From: Candidatus Altimarinota bacterium
GTDB lineage: Bacteria; Patescibacteriota; Gracilibacteria; UM-FILTER-43-11
Assembly: GCA_028281045.1 (NCBI GenBank)
Contig: JANQKP010000003.1
Location: 1 to 64,000 of the forward strand
Direction of reading: 5' to 3'
Length of the DNA: 64,000 nucleotides
Shown: positions 54,989-63,360 of the stretch, one piece after another
Layout: each line of letters begins with the position of its first letter
Position numbering within the stretch: the stretch's first letter is position 1
Notes under the pieces: generated by a model
The model's database searches: none
Told to the model about the DNA's origin: nothing
The model's input: the letters and a program-made list of their open reading frames with translations, nothing else
Program-made: the position numbers and the translations under genes

Positions 54989-55779
54989 TGCCAAGCTTTA
55001 TAGACACCCACGCTCACCTTCATATGATCCCAGACGATAAACGTGCTGAGGTCATTGAAAGAGCTAAGCAAGCTGGGGTTAAAAAGATCGTAAACGTGGC
55101 TTGTAACGTAGAAGAAATTGGCCAGTGCTTACCGCTTACCGATGAATATGATTTCATCTGGACCACAGCGGGAATACACCCCACTGATTTAAGCGATGAT
55201 CTTATTGGAGATCTTGAAAAAGTTTATAAGTATGCCAAGACAGAAGAAAAGGTGGTAGGGATTGGAGAAATGGGACTAGATTACTACCATGATAAGTTTG
55301 ATCATGATACCCAGATTAATTATTTAGTGGGCCACATTAATATTGCTAAAGAACTGGATTTACCCGCTGTGATTCATACGCGTGCTGGGAAAAATGCAGG
55401 CGACAATGCAGAGGCATTTGGAGACTTAATTAAAGTGCTGAAAAAGGAAAACTTTGGTCGCGCGGTTTCGCATTGTTTTAGTGGAAATAAAGAAGAAGCC
55501 AAGGCCCTACTAGACCTTGGCGCTCTACTATCTTTCACAGGGATTATTACTTACCCAAATAACGAAGAACTTCGAGAAATTGCCAAAGAAACTCCACTTG
55601 AAAAAATAGTGATAGAAACCGATAGCCCTTTTCTAACTCCACAAGGTCAAAGAGGCAAAAAGAATGAGCCTGCTTTTGTGACTGAAGTGGCTCAAGCCAT
55701 TGCAGATGCCAAAGGAATTTCTATTGATGAGGTCGCTGAAGTGACTACTAAAAACGCAGAACTATTCTTTGGAATTTGA
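54988..55779 (+). CDS. tatD: TatD family DNase
   Basis: FIDTHAHLHM, AGIHPTD, GIGEMGLDYYHD, HTRAG, ETDSPFLTPQGQRGKKNEP; TGA stop. Confidence 0.95.
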   Translation: MPSFIDTHAHLHMIPDDKRAEVIERAKQAGVKKIVNVACNVEEIGQCLPLTDEYDFIWTTAGIHPTDLSDDLIGDLEKVYKYAKTEEKVVGIGEMGLDYYHDKFDHDTQINYLVGHINIAKELDLPAVIHTRAGKNAGDNAEAFGDLIKVLKKENFGRAVSHCFSGNKEEAKALLDLGALLSFTGIITYPNNEELREIAKETPLEKIVIETDSPFLTPQGQRGKKNEPAFVTEVAQAIADAKGISIDEVAEVTTKNAELFFGI

Positions 55780-57126
55780 TCTCTCAAAGAGCTCGTTTAC
55801 AAGGTCTTTAACAGACCTTGTTTCTTGAAGCTCAAGATCTACTTCTTGTTTTTCTTTTCCCTTAGGAATAACCGCCTTAGAAAGCCCTAGTTTTTCTAGT
55901 TCTTTTAGGCGCTTTTTAAGCTGAGAAACAGTGCGAATTTCGCCCGATAAACCAAGTTCTCCGAAGATGGCCATATCACATGGTATAGGTTGCTTGAGTT
56001 TCGACGAAACAATAGCCATGGCCACGGCCAAATCTGCCGCAGGCTCTGAAAGCTTAAGACCTCCTACCACGTTCACGTAAACATCCGATGAATCTAATTT
56101 TAGATTCGCATAGCGATTAAGAACTGCAATGATTATATTTAGGCGGTTTAAATCAAAACCAGAAGCGGTACGCTTTGGATAACCAAACTGGGTATAATTG
56201 GTAAGCGCCTGAACTTCCACAAGAAAAGTTCTGGTGCCTTCAAGCACAGGTACAATCACAGAGCCAATGGGACTTTCGGCGCGCCCTTCTAAAAAGATTT
56301 CACTAGGATTAGAAACTTCTTGAAGCCCTTTTTCTTCCATAGTAAATACGCCCACTTCATCAATGGCTCCAAAACGGTTTTTAGTGCTGCGAAGCAGTCT
56401 AAAACTATGGTGATTATCTCCTTCGAGATATAAAACAGTATCTACCAAATGGGTCAGCACCTGAGGCCCTGCCAAATTCCCCTCTTTGGTCACATGACCA
56501 ATGAGAAGCACTGGGATGCCTTTGCTTTTAGCCACTTGCATCAGGGCTTCTGTCACATATCTAATTTGGGTCATGGACCCTGCCTGGCTTGGCAGCTCTT
56601 CGCTGGCGATCACCTGCACAGAATCCACCACAATAAAACCAGGTTTTTCAGCTTCAATAGAAGCAAGAATGGCTTCTAAATTATTTTGATTTAAAAGGTG
56701 CACTTGTTCAGTTAGGCCAAGTCTACGAGCGCGGCTCCCAATCTGGGAACCAGATTCTTCTCCAGAAATATAAAGTACCTTTTGCCCAAGCTTACTCATG
56801 CGGTCGCAGACTTGAAGCGTGAGCGTAGATTTACCAATTCCAGGGTTTCCTACCATAAGCACTACAGCATCATGAACAAATCCCCCGCCAAGCACGCGAT
56901 CTAGTTCTCCAATTTGGGTCTTAAGCCTGTCTGTCTTTTTTTCATTCGTTTCTTTCAAGGTAATGGTGGGCACAGAAACTGCTGTTTTAATGGTTTTGCC
57001 TGCTTTGCCCACATTCACCACATCTTCCATAAGCGTGTTCCATGCATTACAAGAAAAACACTGCCCAGACCATTTGCTAGACTCCTTATTGCATTTACTA
57101 CAAATATAAACCGTTTTTAATTTCAT
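55762..57126 (-). CDS. radA: DNA repair protein RadA; track start 57150, likely start at internal ATG 57126
   Basis: YICSKCNKESSKWSGQCFSCNAWNTL zinc finger, GNPGIGKSTL, KNRFG motif. Confidence 0.95.
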   Translation of the reverse strand: MKLKTVYICSKCNKESSKWSGQCFSCNAWNTLMEDVVNVGKAGKTIKTAVSVPTITLKETNEKKTDRLKTQIGELDRVLGGGFVHDAVVLMVGNPGIGKSTLTLQVCDRMSKLGQKVLYISGEESGSQIGSRARRLGLTEQVHLLNQNNLEAILASIEAEKPGFIVVDSVQVIASEELPSQAGSMTQIRYVTEALMQVAKSKGIPVLLIGHVTKEGNLAGPQVLTHLVDTVLYLEGDNHHSFRLLRSTKNRFGAIDEVGVFTMEEKGLQEVSNPSEIFLEGRAESPIGSVIVPVLEGTRTFLVEVQALTNYTQFGYPKRTASGFDLNRLNIIIAVLNRYANLKLDSSDVYVNVVGGLKLSEPAADLAVAMAIVSSKLKQPIPCDMAIFGELGLSGEIRTVSQLKKRLKELEKLGLSKAVIPKGKEKQEVDLELQETRSVKDLVNELFERSNSKE

Positions 57127-57187
57127 TTTCGTTTTTGTTAAGACATTCACAGTTTAGTGAACTTTTGTTCACCTGTCAAACAAAAAC

Positions 57188-58237
57188 TTATTTAGTGGTC
57201 AGCTGATACGGCTCTTTAAGCTTTTTACCATCTAGAGCAATGACCTGCTTTGTTCTAGGGTTGATCAGTACAGACTCCTCTTTCCCACGATTGGTTTTAG
57301 AGGTGATGAGGATCATTTTATCTGCAGTCCAATTCACTTCAAGCTCAACAAAGAAAGATTCATCGGTAATAATGTCATCTACTTCATCAGCCTCATAAGA
57401 GTTGAATTTAAATTGCTGATTAGGATTATGAGCATAAACATAAGGCAACGTGTACTGTTGTCTTGCTCCATCCTCTAAATCAATGACTTTGATTAGACCC
57501 GCAAGTCGTTCTGGTCCTTCGGCACGCGTAACACGATCTTCAATATCGTAGAACATAGCTTCGCCAAATCCAGCTGCTGCAAAAGCATCAAATTCATCTT
57601 CAGCTGCTTGCACTGGTGCAGGTGCTGGTTTTGCTGGAACGGCCTTGGTTTTAGGGCGACTTGTTACACTTTTTCCTGTTAGGGATTCAAGGGCAGAATC
57701 ATCAGCACGCTGAAGCACAAGATCTTCTTTGGGTGCGCGCTTAATCTTAATCTCTCCCAAATGAGAACGACTACCCCCTTTACCTGTTCCAGTCTGATCA
57801 CGAGCAATCTTATAAGCCTCTCTTAAAGGCTCCATAATTTTAAGGACCCCATTCTTAATATAGGGTTGAATCTCCTCTCTTTGAACTAGTTGTCTCCACA
57901 GGGCTCTTCTTTTATCCATTTCCTCATCTGTCAGCTTCCTTCCTTGAGTGGGTTGTTTAGAGGGGCTATAGACGCCCTGATAAAGTTTAACTTCATACCC
58001 CTGAAAATTGTATTCAGAAGGGTGAATCTCAAGACTCAATTTGTAATAGCGACTTAGAAGTTTAAGTGCTTTTTCAGCCTTTTTCTTTTCAGAAGATGCC
58101 TCTGCATGAGCAGGTTCTGGCACCACCGCTGTGGTTAAGGCAGGTCCGCCTAAAGCTAAAACAGCCATAGCAAGCTGGCGCCACTTTACAGACTTATTTG
58201 AGCCTCTTTCACTATGATTTCCAGGACGGTTTATCAT
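57188..58237 (-). CDS. Secreted hypothetical protein; likely start ATG 58237
   Basis: Signal-peptide-like LAMAVLALGGPALTTAVVPEPAHAEA; strong promoter. Confidence 0.7.
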   Translation of the reverse strand: MINRPGNHSERGSNKSVKWRQLAMAVLALGGPALTTAVVPEPAHAEASSEKKKAEKALKLLSRYYKLSLEIHPSEYNFQGYEVKLYQGVYSPSKQPTQGRKLTDEEMDKRRALWRQLVQREEIQPYIKNGVLKIMEPLREAYKIARDQTGTGKGGSRSHLGEIKIKRAPKEDLVLQRADDSALESLTGKSVTSRPKTKAVPAKPAPAPVQAAEDEFDAFAAAGFGEAMFYDIEDRVTRAEGPERLAGLIKVIDLEDGARQQYTLPYVYAHNPNQQFKFNSYEADEVDDIITDESFFVELEVNWTADKMILITSKTNRGKEESVLINPRTKQVIALDGKKLKEPYQLTTK

Positions 58238-58257
58238 AATCAAATTATTTGATAATT

Positions 58258-58285
58258 ATTATAATATATTTTTATAATTTGTCAA
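58258..58285 (-). promoter_or_regulatory. Consensus sigma70-type promoter
   Basis: Minus strand TTGACA-16 nt-TATAAT. Confidence 0.65.
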
Positions 58286-58336
58286 TACTTTATACATATG
58301 ATTTTATAGGAGAAATTATTACAATACGGAGGTCCT

Positions 58337-59068
58337 ATGATTCAGCAAAAAGTAGACACCATCATCTCTAACCTAAAAGCGTTCTTAGATCAGAACGGTT
58401 TTAAAAAAGCCGTAGTTGGTTTAAGTGGTGGAGTAGACTCTGCCCTGACCGCCAAGCTTGGCGTAGAAGTTCTTGGTAAAGAGAATGTTTTTGGGATTCT
58501 AATGCCTCACGAAGGTGTGAGCAACCCCCAGAATGTAACCGATGCTGAAAACTGGGCTAAAGCCATGGGGATCGATTACAAAATCATTCCTATCAATGAT
58601 TTCGAATCCCCTTTTGAAGAGCTCCATTGGGGCCATGAAGGCATTGCTGAAATGAATATCAAAGCACGTATTCGCGCCAATATTCTTTATCACTATGCCA
58701 ATACGCATGATGCTATAGTACTTGGCACTGGAAATAAGACAGAAGAAGTCATTGGATACTTCACCAAATACGGAGATGGAGCGGTGGATGTACTTCCTAT
58801 TGGAAGCCTCTTAAAAACCGAAGTGTGGGAAGCTGGAAAACTCCTAGGTCTCCCCGAGGAAATCATCAATAAAACACCTACGGCGGAGCTACAATCTGGG
58901 CAAACCGATGAAGCGGAAATTGGCATGACTTACGCTGAAATGGATGAAATTCTTATGAAATTTGAAGCGGGAAGAGCCCCTGAAACAGATAAAGAAAAGG
59001 CCCTTCAAGAACGTATTGAAAAAAATGCTCACAAGAGCCTTGTCCCCCCTGTAATCCCAAGCACTTAA
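58337..59068 (+). CDS. nadE: NAD+ synthase
   Basis: AVVGLSGGVDSALTAKLGVEVLG, GTGNKTEEVIGYFTKYGDGAVDVLPIGSLLKT; SD GGAGGT. Confidence 0.95.
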   Translation: MIQQKVDTIISNLKAFLDQNGFKKAVVGLSGGVDSALTAKLGVEVLGKENVFGILMPHEGVSNPQNVTDAENWAKAMGIDYKIIPINDFESPFEELHWGHEGIAEMNIKARIRANILYHYANTHDAIVLGTGNKTEEVIGYFTKYGDGAVDVLPIGSLLKTEVWEAGKLLGLPEEIINKTPTAELQSGQTDEAEIGMTYAEMDEILMKFEAGRAPETDKEKALQERIEKNAHKSLVPPVIPST

Positions 59069-59493
59069 TGGCAGAGATTAAGACCAAAAAAAATAAGGCC
59101 AGCGTTAGTAAGTTTATCGATTCTGTGGAAAATGAACAGAAAAGAGAAGATGCCAAAGCATTGGTGAAGATTTTTGAAGATATCACCAAGGAAAAAGCCA
59201 CCATGTGGGGCACCAGCATTATTGGCTTTGGAGAGTATCACTATAAATCAGAAAGAAGCTCTCAAGAAGGAGACTGGCCCCTTACTGGTTTTTCACCTAG
59301 AAAACAGAATATTTCTATTTATATCATGCCTGGTTTTAAGGCCTACGGAGACCTACTTAAAAAACTAGGAAAACATAAGCATTCTGTGAGCTGTCTTTAC
59401 ATTAATAAGCTGGCTGACATAGACCTACCTACGCTTAAAAAGCTCATCAAAAAGGGGTATGAGGATATGAAGAAGAATTACTTTAATAAGTAA
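59068..59493 (+). CDS. DUF1801-domain protein
   Basis: MWGTSIIGFGEYHYKSERSSQEGDWPLTGFSPRKQNISIYIMPG. Confidence 0.85.
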   Translation: MAEIKTKKNKASVSKFIDSVENEQKREDAKALVKIFEDITKEKATMWGTSIIGFGEYHYKSERSSQEGDWPLTGFSPRKQNISIYIMPGFKAYGDLLKKLGKHKHSVSCLYINKLADIDLPTLKKLIKKGYEDMKKNYFNK

Positions 59494-59904
59494 TTAAAGA
59501 GAATTTAAATAAGCCTCTAGCATCACCTGTGCAGAAGCACTGTCTATCCCCTGTTTTTGCTCTTTTTGTTTTACCCCCATGGCGCTTAATTTGTCTGAAG
59601 CTTGCTTGGTGGTTAGGCGTTCATCAAAGAATTCCACAGGTACGGTCACTTGTCTCATGAGTTTACGTCCAAATTCCATGGCTTTTAGAGCGCTTTCGCC
59701 TTGCTGCCCGCTCATTTCAAGTGGAAGGCCTAGAATGACCTTAATCACCTCTTCTTCCTCAATAATATCTCTCAGGTGATCGATCACCTGATTGTTATTC
59801 TCTAGAAAGTCTCTAGGAAAGGCTATTTCTTTGTTGTAATCAGAAATCGCCACCCCTACGCGTTTATCTCCGTAGTCGATGGCGAGAATTTTTCCTTTAG
59901 TCAT
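59494..59904 (-). CDS. ruvX: Putative pre-16S rRNA nuclease / Holliday junction resolvase (YqgF)
   Basis: LAIDYGDKRVGVAISD, GLPLEMSGQQGESA, DERLTTKQA. Confidence 0.94.
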   Translation of the reverse strand: MTKGKILAIDYGDKRVGVAISDYNKEIAFPRDFLENNNQVIDHLRDIIEEEEVIKVILGLPLEMSGQQGESALKAMEFGRKLMRQVTVPVEFFDERLTTKQASDKLSAMGVKQKEQKQGIDSASAQVMLEAYLNSL

Positions 59905-59915
59905 AGTAAGTCAGC

Positions 59916-60281
59916 TTACTTTTCAGCCTTAGCAGCTGTTTTCTTTGCAGGAGCTTTCTTGGCTGGCGCTTTCTTTTCTGCTTTTTCTTCAGTCTTAGCC
60001 GCTGCTTTTGGAGCAGAACCTCCAAGTGCGTTTAGGCTTTTTTGAAGTGCAGATTTTTTACGAGCAGCATTGTTCTTGTGAATCAGGTTCTTCTTAGCGG
60101 CCATATCGATCGATTTGATCGCTTCTGGAAGCATTTTAGCTGCATTTTTAGCATCTTTCTTAGTAACGTAGTCGTTAACAAGTTTAATCAGTGAACGCAT
60201 GCGACTTTTGTTCGCCTTGTTGCGAGCTGTTTTCACAGCGTCTTGTTTCACTCTTTTGATAGCTTGTTTAGTAATTGGCAT
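59916..60281 (-). CDS. rpsT: Ribosomal protein S20 with Lys/Ala-rich C-terminal extension
   Basis: Basic N-terminus, IHKNNAARKKSALQKSLNAL, tail KKAPAKKAPAKKTAAKAEK. Confidence 0.9.
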   Translation of the reverse strand: MPITKQAIKRVKQDAVKTARNKANKSRMRSLIKLVNDYVTKKDAKNAAKMLPEAIKSIDMAAKKNLIHKNNAARKKSALQKSLNALGGSAPKAAAKTEEKAEKKAPAKKAPAKKTAAKAEK

Positions 60282-60341
60282 AGGGTTTTCTTAAAAAGCT
60301 ATGAGATTTTAAGGGACTTTCTAGGTAAATGCAAGCGTTTT

Positions 60342-61778
60342 TTACTCTGCAAATACTTCGTAATCGTCTCCAAGCACAATCTCAATGTCCGCCTTAGGGG
60401 TTCTAAACTCATCTCCAGGCACAGATTCCCCCTTAATAAAGTGGGTTAATCCCTCTAAGGTAGAGCCGTGCACAGGCGTAATTACGCCTGTTTCTTCGTC
60501 TTCATTCCAGGTGTTATAGCGAATAAAGCTCTCTTTGTAGTAGCGCTTTTCGCCCTTGGCATCGAATTCGTTGTCTATATCAACGATATCGAAGCCAAAT
60601 CTATTCAGGAAATACGCTGTATTGCGCGCAATTCCAGGCTCTTTAGTGGCGTTGTACACCCCAATACGAGCTTTATTAATGTACATGTCTCTATTGTGGA
60701 AAATGAGGTGCGCGAAGCTGTGAATAAGGTCAAAGTTGTTGCCAAATGGCACTAGTACAAATTGACCATCGTAATACTTACGCTCTGGAGTGTATAGGAA
60801 TCCTCCTTCTACACCAGGATCATCATTGATTTGCTTTTGAATGATGTGGCTTGTATCTAAGTGTTTAGCAAAACCAGCTAGGGCAATCATTTCACGAAGC
60901 TCAATATCCGTATTGATGTTTTCTTCTACCGCTTCGTAAACCTTTTTAATGGTTTTAGGGCTGCGAATCGTGCTTGAGTCTGAAGCTTTTGCGTTGATCG
61001 CCTGCAAGATCTGCTGTTGGCGTCTTGCGCGATCAAAGTCTGAAGTCGTTTTGCGACTACGCGCATATTTTAGAGCGGTTTCACCGTCTAAGGTTTGTAA
61101 TCCCTTACTGATTCTAAAGGTGGTGTATCCATCATCGGTTTCATTTGGATAATAAGGGTCATCAATAGCTTCAGTAACATCTACTTCAATACCGTCTACC
61201 GCGTCAATAATCGCTACAAAGGCGTTGAAATCTAGGCGTACAAAGTACTGAATATCTAGGTCTACAATTTGCCCAGCGGCTTCTTTAAATTTATTAAAGG
61301 CCCCGGCCTCTCCAATTTGCTTATGGTAATTGCGATATAACTCGTTAATACGAGAGGCATCGAAGTCGTTTCCTACATAGTAATCACGTGGAATAGAGAA
61401 AAGTGACACCGCCTGTTTTTCATAATCAATACTGGCCACCATAATGGTGTCAATCAGGTCGGCTCCGTCACGTACGTGACCTCCATCTCCAAGCACAATG
61501 ATATTGGTGTATCCGTTTTCGTCTTTTTTAAGTTCAGATCCTAGTGCAAACACCAGTTCTTGCGGGTTAAAGTTACGAATCGCGGTGTAAGCCGCAAAAA
61601 GCACTTGGTAGATGATAAACACTCCAAAAATAATCACCACACCTGCAGCGGCATAGCTGCGCTGCTTCTTGGTGGTTCTTTTCGCCTTAGACCAAAGCCA
61701 CAGCAACAAAGCTTTTAGCTTTTTCATGGGTTTAAACGGTGGTTTTTGGCGAATTCTTCGGTGGCGAAAACCAGACAT
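60342..61778 (-). CDS. LytR-CpsA-Psr (LCP) family protein
   Basis: LIDTIMVASIDYEKQAVSLFSIPRDYYV, LDGETALKYARSRKTTSDFDRARRQQQILQAI. Confidence 0.93.
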   Translation of the reverse strand: MSGFRHRRIRQKPPFKPMKKLKALLLWLWSKAKRTTKKQRSYAAAGVVIIFGVFIIYQVLFAAYTAIRNFNPQELVFALGSELKKDENGYTNIIVLGDGGHVRDGADLIDTIMVASIDYEKQAVSLFSIPRDYYVGNDFDASRINELYRNYHKQIGEAGAFNKFKEAAGQIVDLDIQYFVRLDFNAFVAIIDAVDGIEVDVTEAIDDPYYPNETDDGYTTFRISKGLQTLDGETALKYARSRKTTSDFDRARRQQQILQAINAKASDSSTIRSPKTIKKVYEAVEENINTDIELREMIALAGFAKHLDTSHIIQKQINDDPGVEGGFLYTPERKYYDGQFVLVPFGNNFDLIHSFAHLIFHNRDMYINKARIGVYNATKEPGIARNTAYFLNRFGFDIVDIDNEFDAKGEKRYYKESFIRYNTWNEDEETGVITPVHGSTLEGLTHFIKGESVPGDEFRTPKADIEIVLGDDYEVFAE

Positions 61779-61837
61779 ACTTTATATATAAATATACCTA
61801 AGAAAGTTTACCGGCTAAGCCGGGCGTGGTCAAGGAT

Positions 61838-61870
61838 ACAAAAAGCACCCGGGCAAAGCCCAGATGCTTC
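61838..61870 (-). terminator. rplJ-rplL terminator
   Basis: Minus strand GCATCTGGGC-TTT-GCCCGGGTGC then TTTTTG. Confidence 0.75.
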
Positions 61871-61898
61871 TTAATTTTTGAACAATTAGAGTCTAGAA

Positions 61899-62309
61899 CT
61901 AGTTAAGTTCAACAGTAGCTCCAGCTTCTTCAAGTTGTTTCTGAATCTTTTCAGCTTCTTCCTTAGGAACGTTCTCCTTGATAACTTTAGGAGCACCGTC
62001 AACCATATCTTTAGCTTCTTTAAGCCCAAGACCAGTTACTTCACGAACAACTTTAATTACAGCGATCTTTTGAGATCCACCTTCTTTAAGTTCAACGTTG
62101 AACTCAGATTTTTCTTCTCCACCAGCGTCACCTCCACCTGCGGCAGGAGCAGCACCAGCAACCGCTACAGGAGCAGCAGCAGAAACTCCGAATTCTTCTT
62201 CCATAGCTTTCACAAGGTCAGCTAGTTCAAGAACTGAAAGTTTTTTAACGCTATCAAGAATAGCTTGTGCGTCTTTAGATAGTTTAATATCAGCTTTTTC
62301 GTCAGACAT
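61899..62309 (-). CDS. rplL: Ribosomal protein L7/L12
   Basis: [69 protein letters not shown]. Confidence 0.97.
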   Translation of the reverse strand: MSDEKADIKLSKDAQAILDSVKKLSVLELADLVKAMEEEFGVSAAAPVAVAGAAPAAGGGDAGGEEKSEFNVELKEGGSQKIAVIKVVREVTGLGLKEAKDMVDGAPKVIKENVPKEEAEKIQKQLEEAGATVELN

Positions 62310-62360
62310 AATATGAATGATTAATAATTAATAAAGTAAGTAAAAAATATTTAACAAAAT

Positions 62361-63176
62361 TTAGGCAGCCTCTTCTCCTTCAGGAGCGTCATCAGCAGGT
62401 TTTTCTTCCTCTGCAGGAGCTTCCGCTTCCTCTGCAGCAGGTTCTTCTTTCTTTTCTTCTTCAGATCCTTCGTCTGCAGCGTCATCACCAGCATTGTCAT
62501 CGCTTGCAGCAGCATCGTCTCCACCAGCGCTATCATCACCTGCAGGCTCTTCAGCCGGAGCTTCGGTTTCTGCTGGAGCTTCTTCAGCTGGTTTTTCTTC
62601 TTTTGGCTCTTCAGCTTTCTCTTCTGCAGCAGGTGTAGGAGCAGCTTCTTCTGCTGGAAGTGTGTCTTTGTAAGCGTTAAGTACGCGTACAAATCCTCCA
62701 ACGATGTTTCCAAGAAGACCAACCGTTCCAGATAGTGGAGAGTTCATAGAACCAATAAGTTTTGCAATAAGCTCTTCTTTGCTTGGAAGTTGAGCGTACT
62801 GCTTAATAACGTCTGGTCCTACTACTTTTCCGTCGATAATTCCACCTAGTAGTTTTAGGTTTTCGTTTCCTTTAGCAAATTTGTAAACAATTTGAATCCC
62901 AGCCATTTCATCTTCGTATGAGAAGACAGCGGCAACAGGACCTTCCATTGCTTCTGCAGGAATATCTGTAATCTTGTTTTCTTTTGCAGCCAGTTGAATA
63001 AGAGTCTTTTTAGCCACTTTAGCTTCAGCGTCTCCTTTGCGTAGTTCCCCACGTAGATCTGAAATGCTTTTAACATCTAGACCACGGTAGTCTGCAAACA
63101 CAACGGTTTTACTGCGACCAAATTTGTCTACAAGCTCTTGTAACTGCTCTGCTTTTTTCTCTTTAGTTACTGCCAT
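62361..63176 (-). CDS. rplJ: Ribosomal protein L10 with ~100-aa acidic C-terminal tail
   Basis: L10 core KFGRSKTVVFADYRGL...VAKKTLIQLA..., then Glu/Asp/Ala/Pro-rich extension. Confidence 0.95.
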   Translation of the reverse strand: MAVTKEKKAEQLQELVDKFGRSKTVVFADYRGLDVKSISDLRGELRKGDAEAKVAKKTLIQLAAKENKITDIPAEAMEGPVAAVFSYEDEMAGIQIVYKFAKGNENLKLLGGIIDGKVVGPDVIKQYAQLPSKEELIAKLIGSMNSPLSGTVGLLGNIVGGFVRVLNAYKDTLPAEEAAPTPAAEEKAEEPKEEKPAEEAPAETEAPAEEPAGDDSAGGDDAAASDDNAGDDAADEGSEEEKKEEPAAEEAEAPAEEEKPADDAPEGEEAA

Positions 63177-63190
63177 TTAATTTTAGAATA

Positions 63191-63298
63191 AAAAATAATC
63201 TCGTGCCGACAGACATGAGATAATAGATAGAGCCCAAAAATGAGCTGTTTCTAGTTGTGTATCTCGGTTGGTCTTATAAATGCCAACTGTCTTCGACG
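63191..63298 (-). ncRNA. Ribosomal protein L10 leader (RF00557-like) with attenuator
   Basis: Minus strand CGAAGACAGTTGGCATTTATAAGACCAACCGAG followed by ATCTCATGTCTGTCGGCACGAGATTATTTTTT. Confidence 0.75.
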
Positions 63299-63304
63299 TG
63301 AGGT

Positions 63305-63332
63305 ATTTTAAGGATTTGAAAATAAAAGTCAA
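63305..63332 (-). promoter_or_regulatory. rplJ promoter
   Basis: Minus strand TTGACT-16 nt-TAAAAT. Confidence 0.55.
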
Positions 63333-63360
63333 ATCTTTTTTTATGTGATAAACTCTGGGG

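Noticed and set aside
62351-62722. 123-aa Lys-rich ORF on the minus strand inside rplJ
   Set aside because: Frame shadow of the repetitive GAA/GCA tail of L10.
63313-63342. GATTTGA...TCAAATC-T7 hairpin as a plus-strand terminator
   Set aside because: No plus-strand gene ends here; it coincides with the rplJ promoter between divergent genes.
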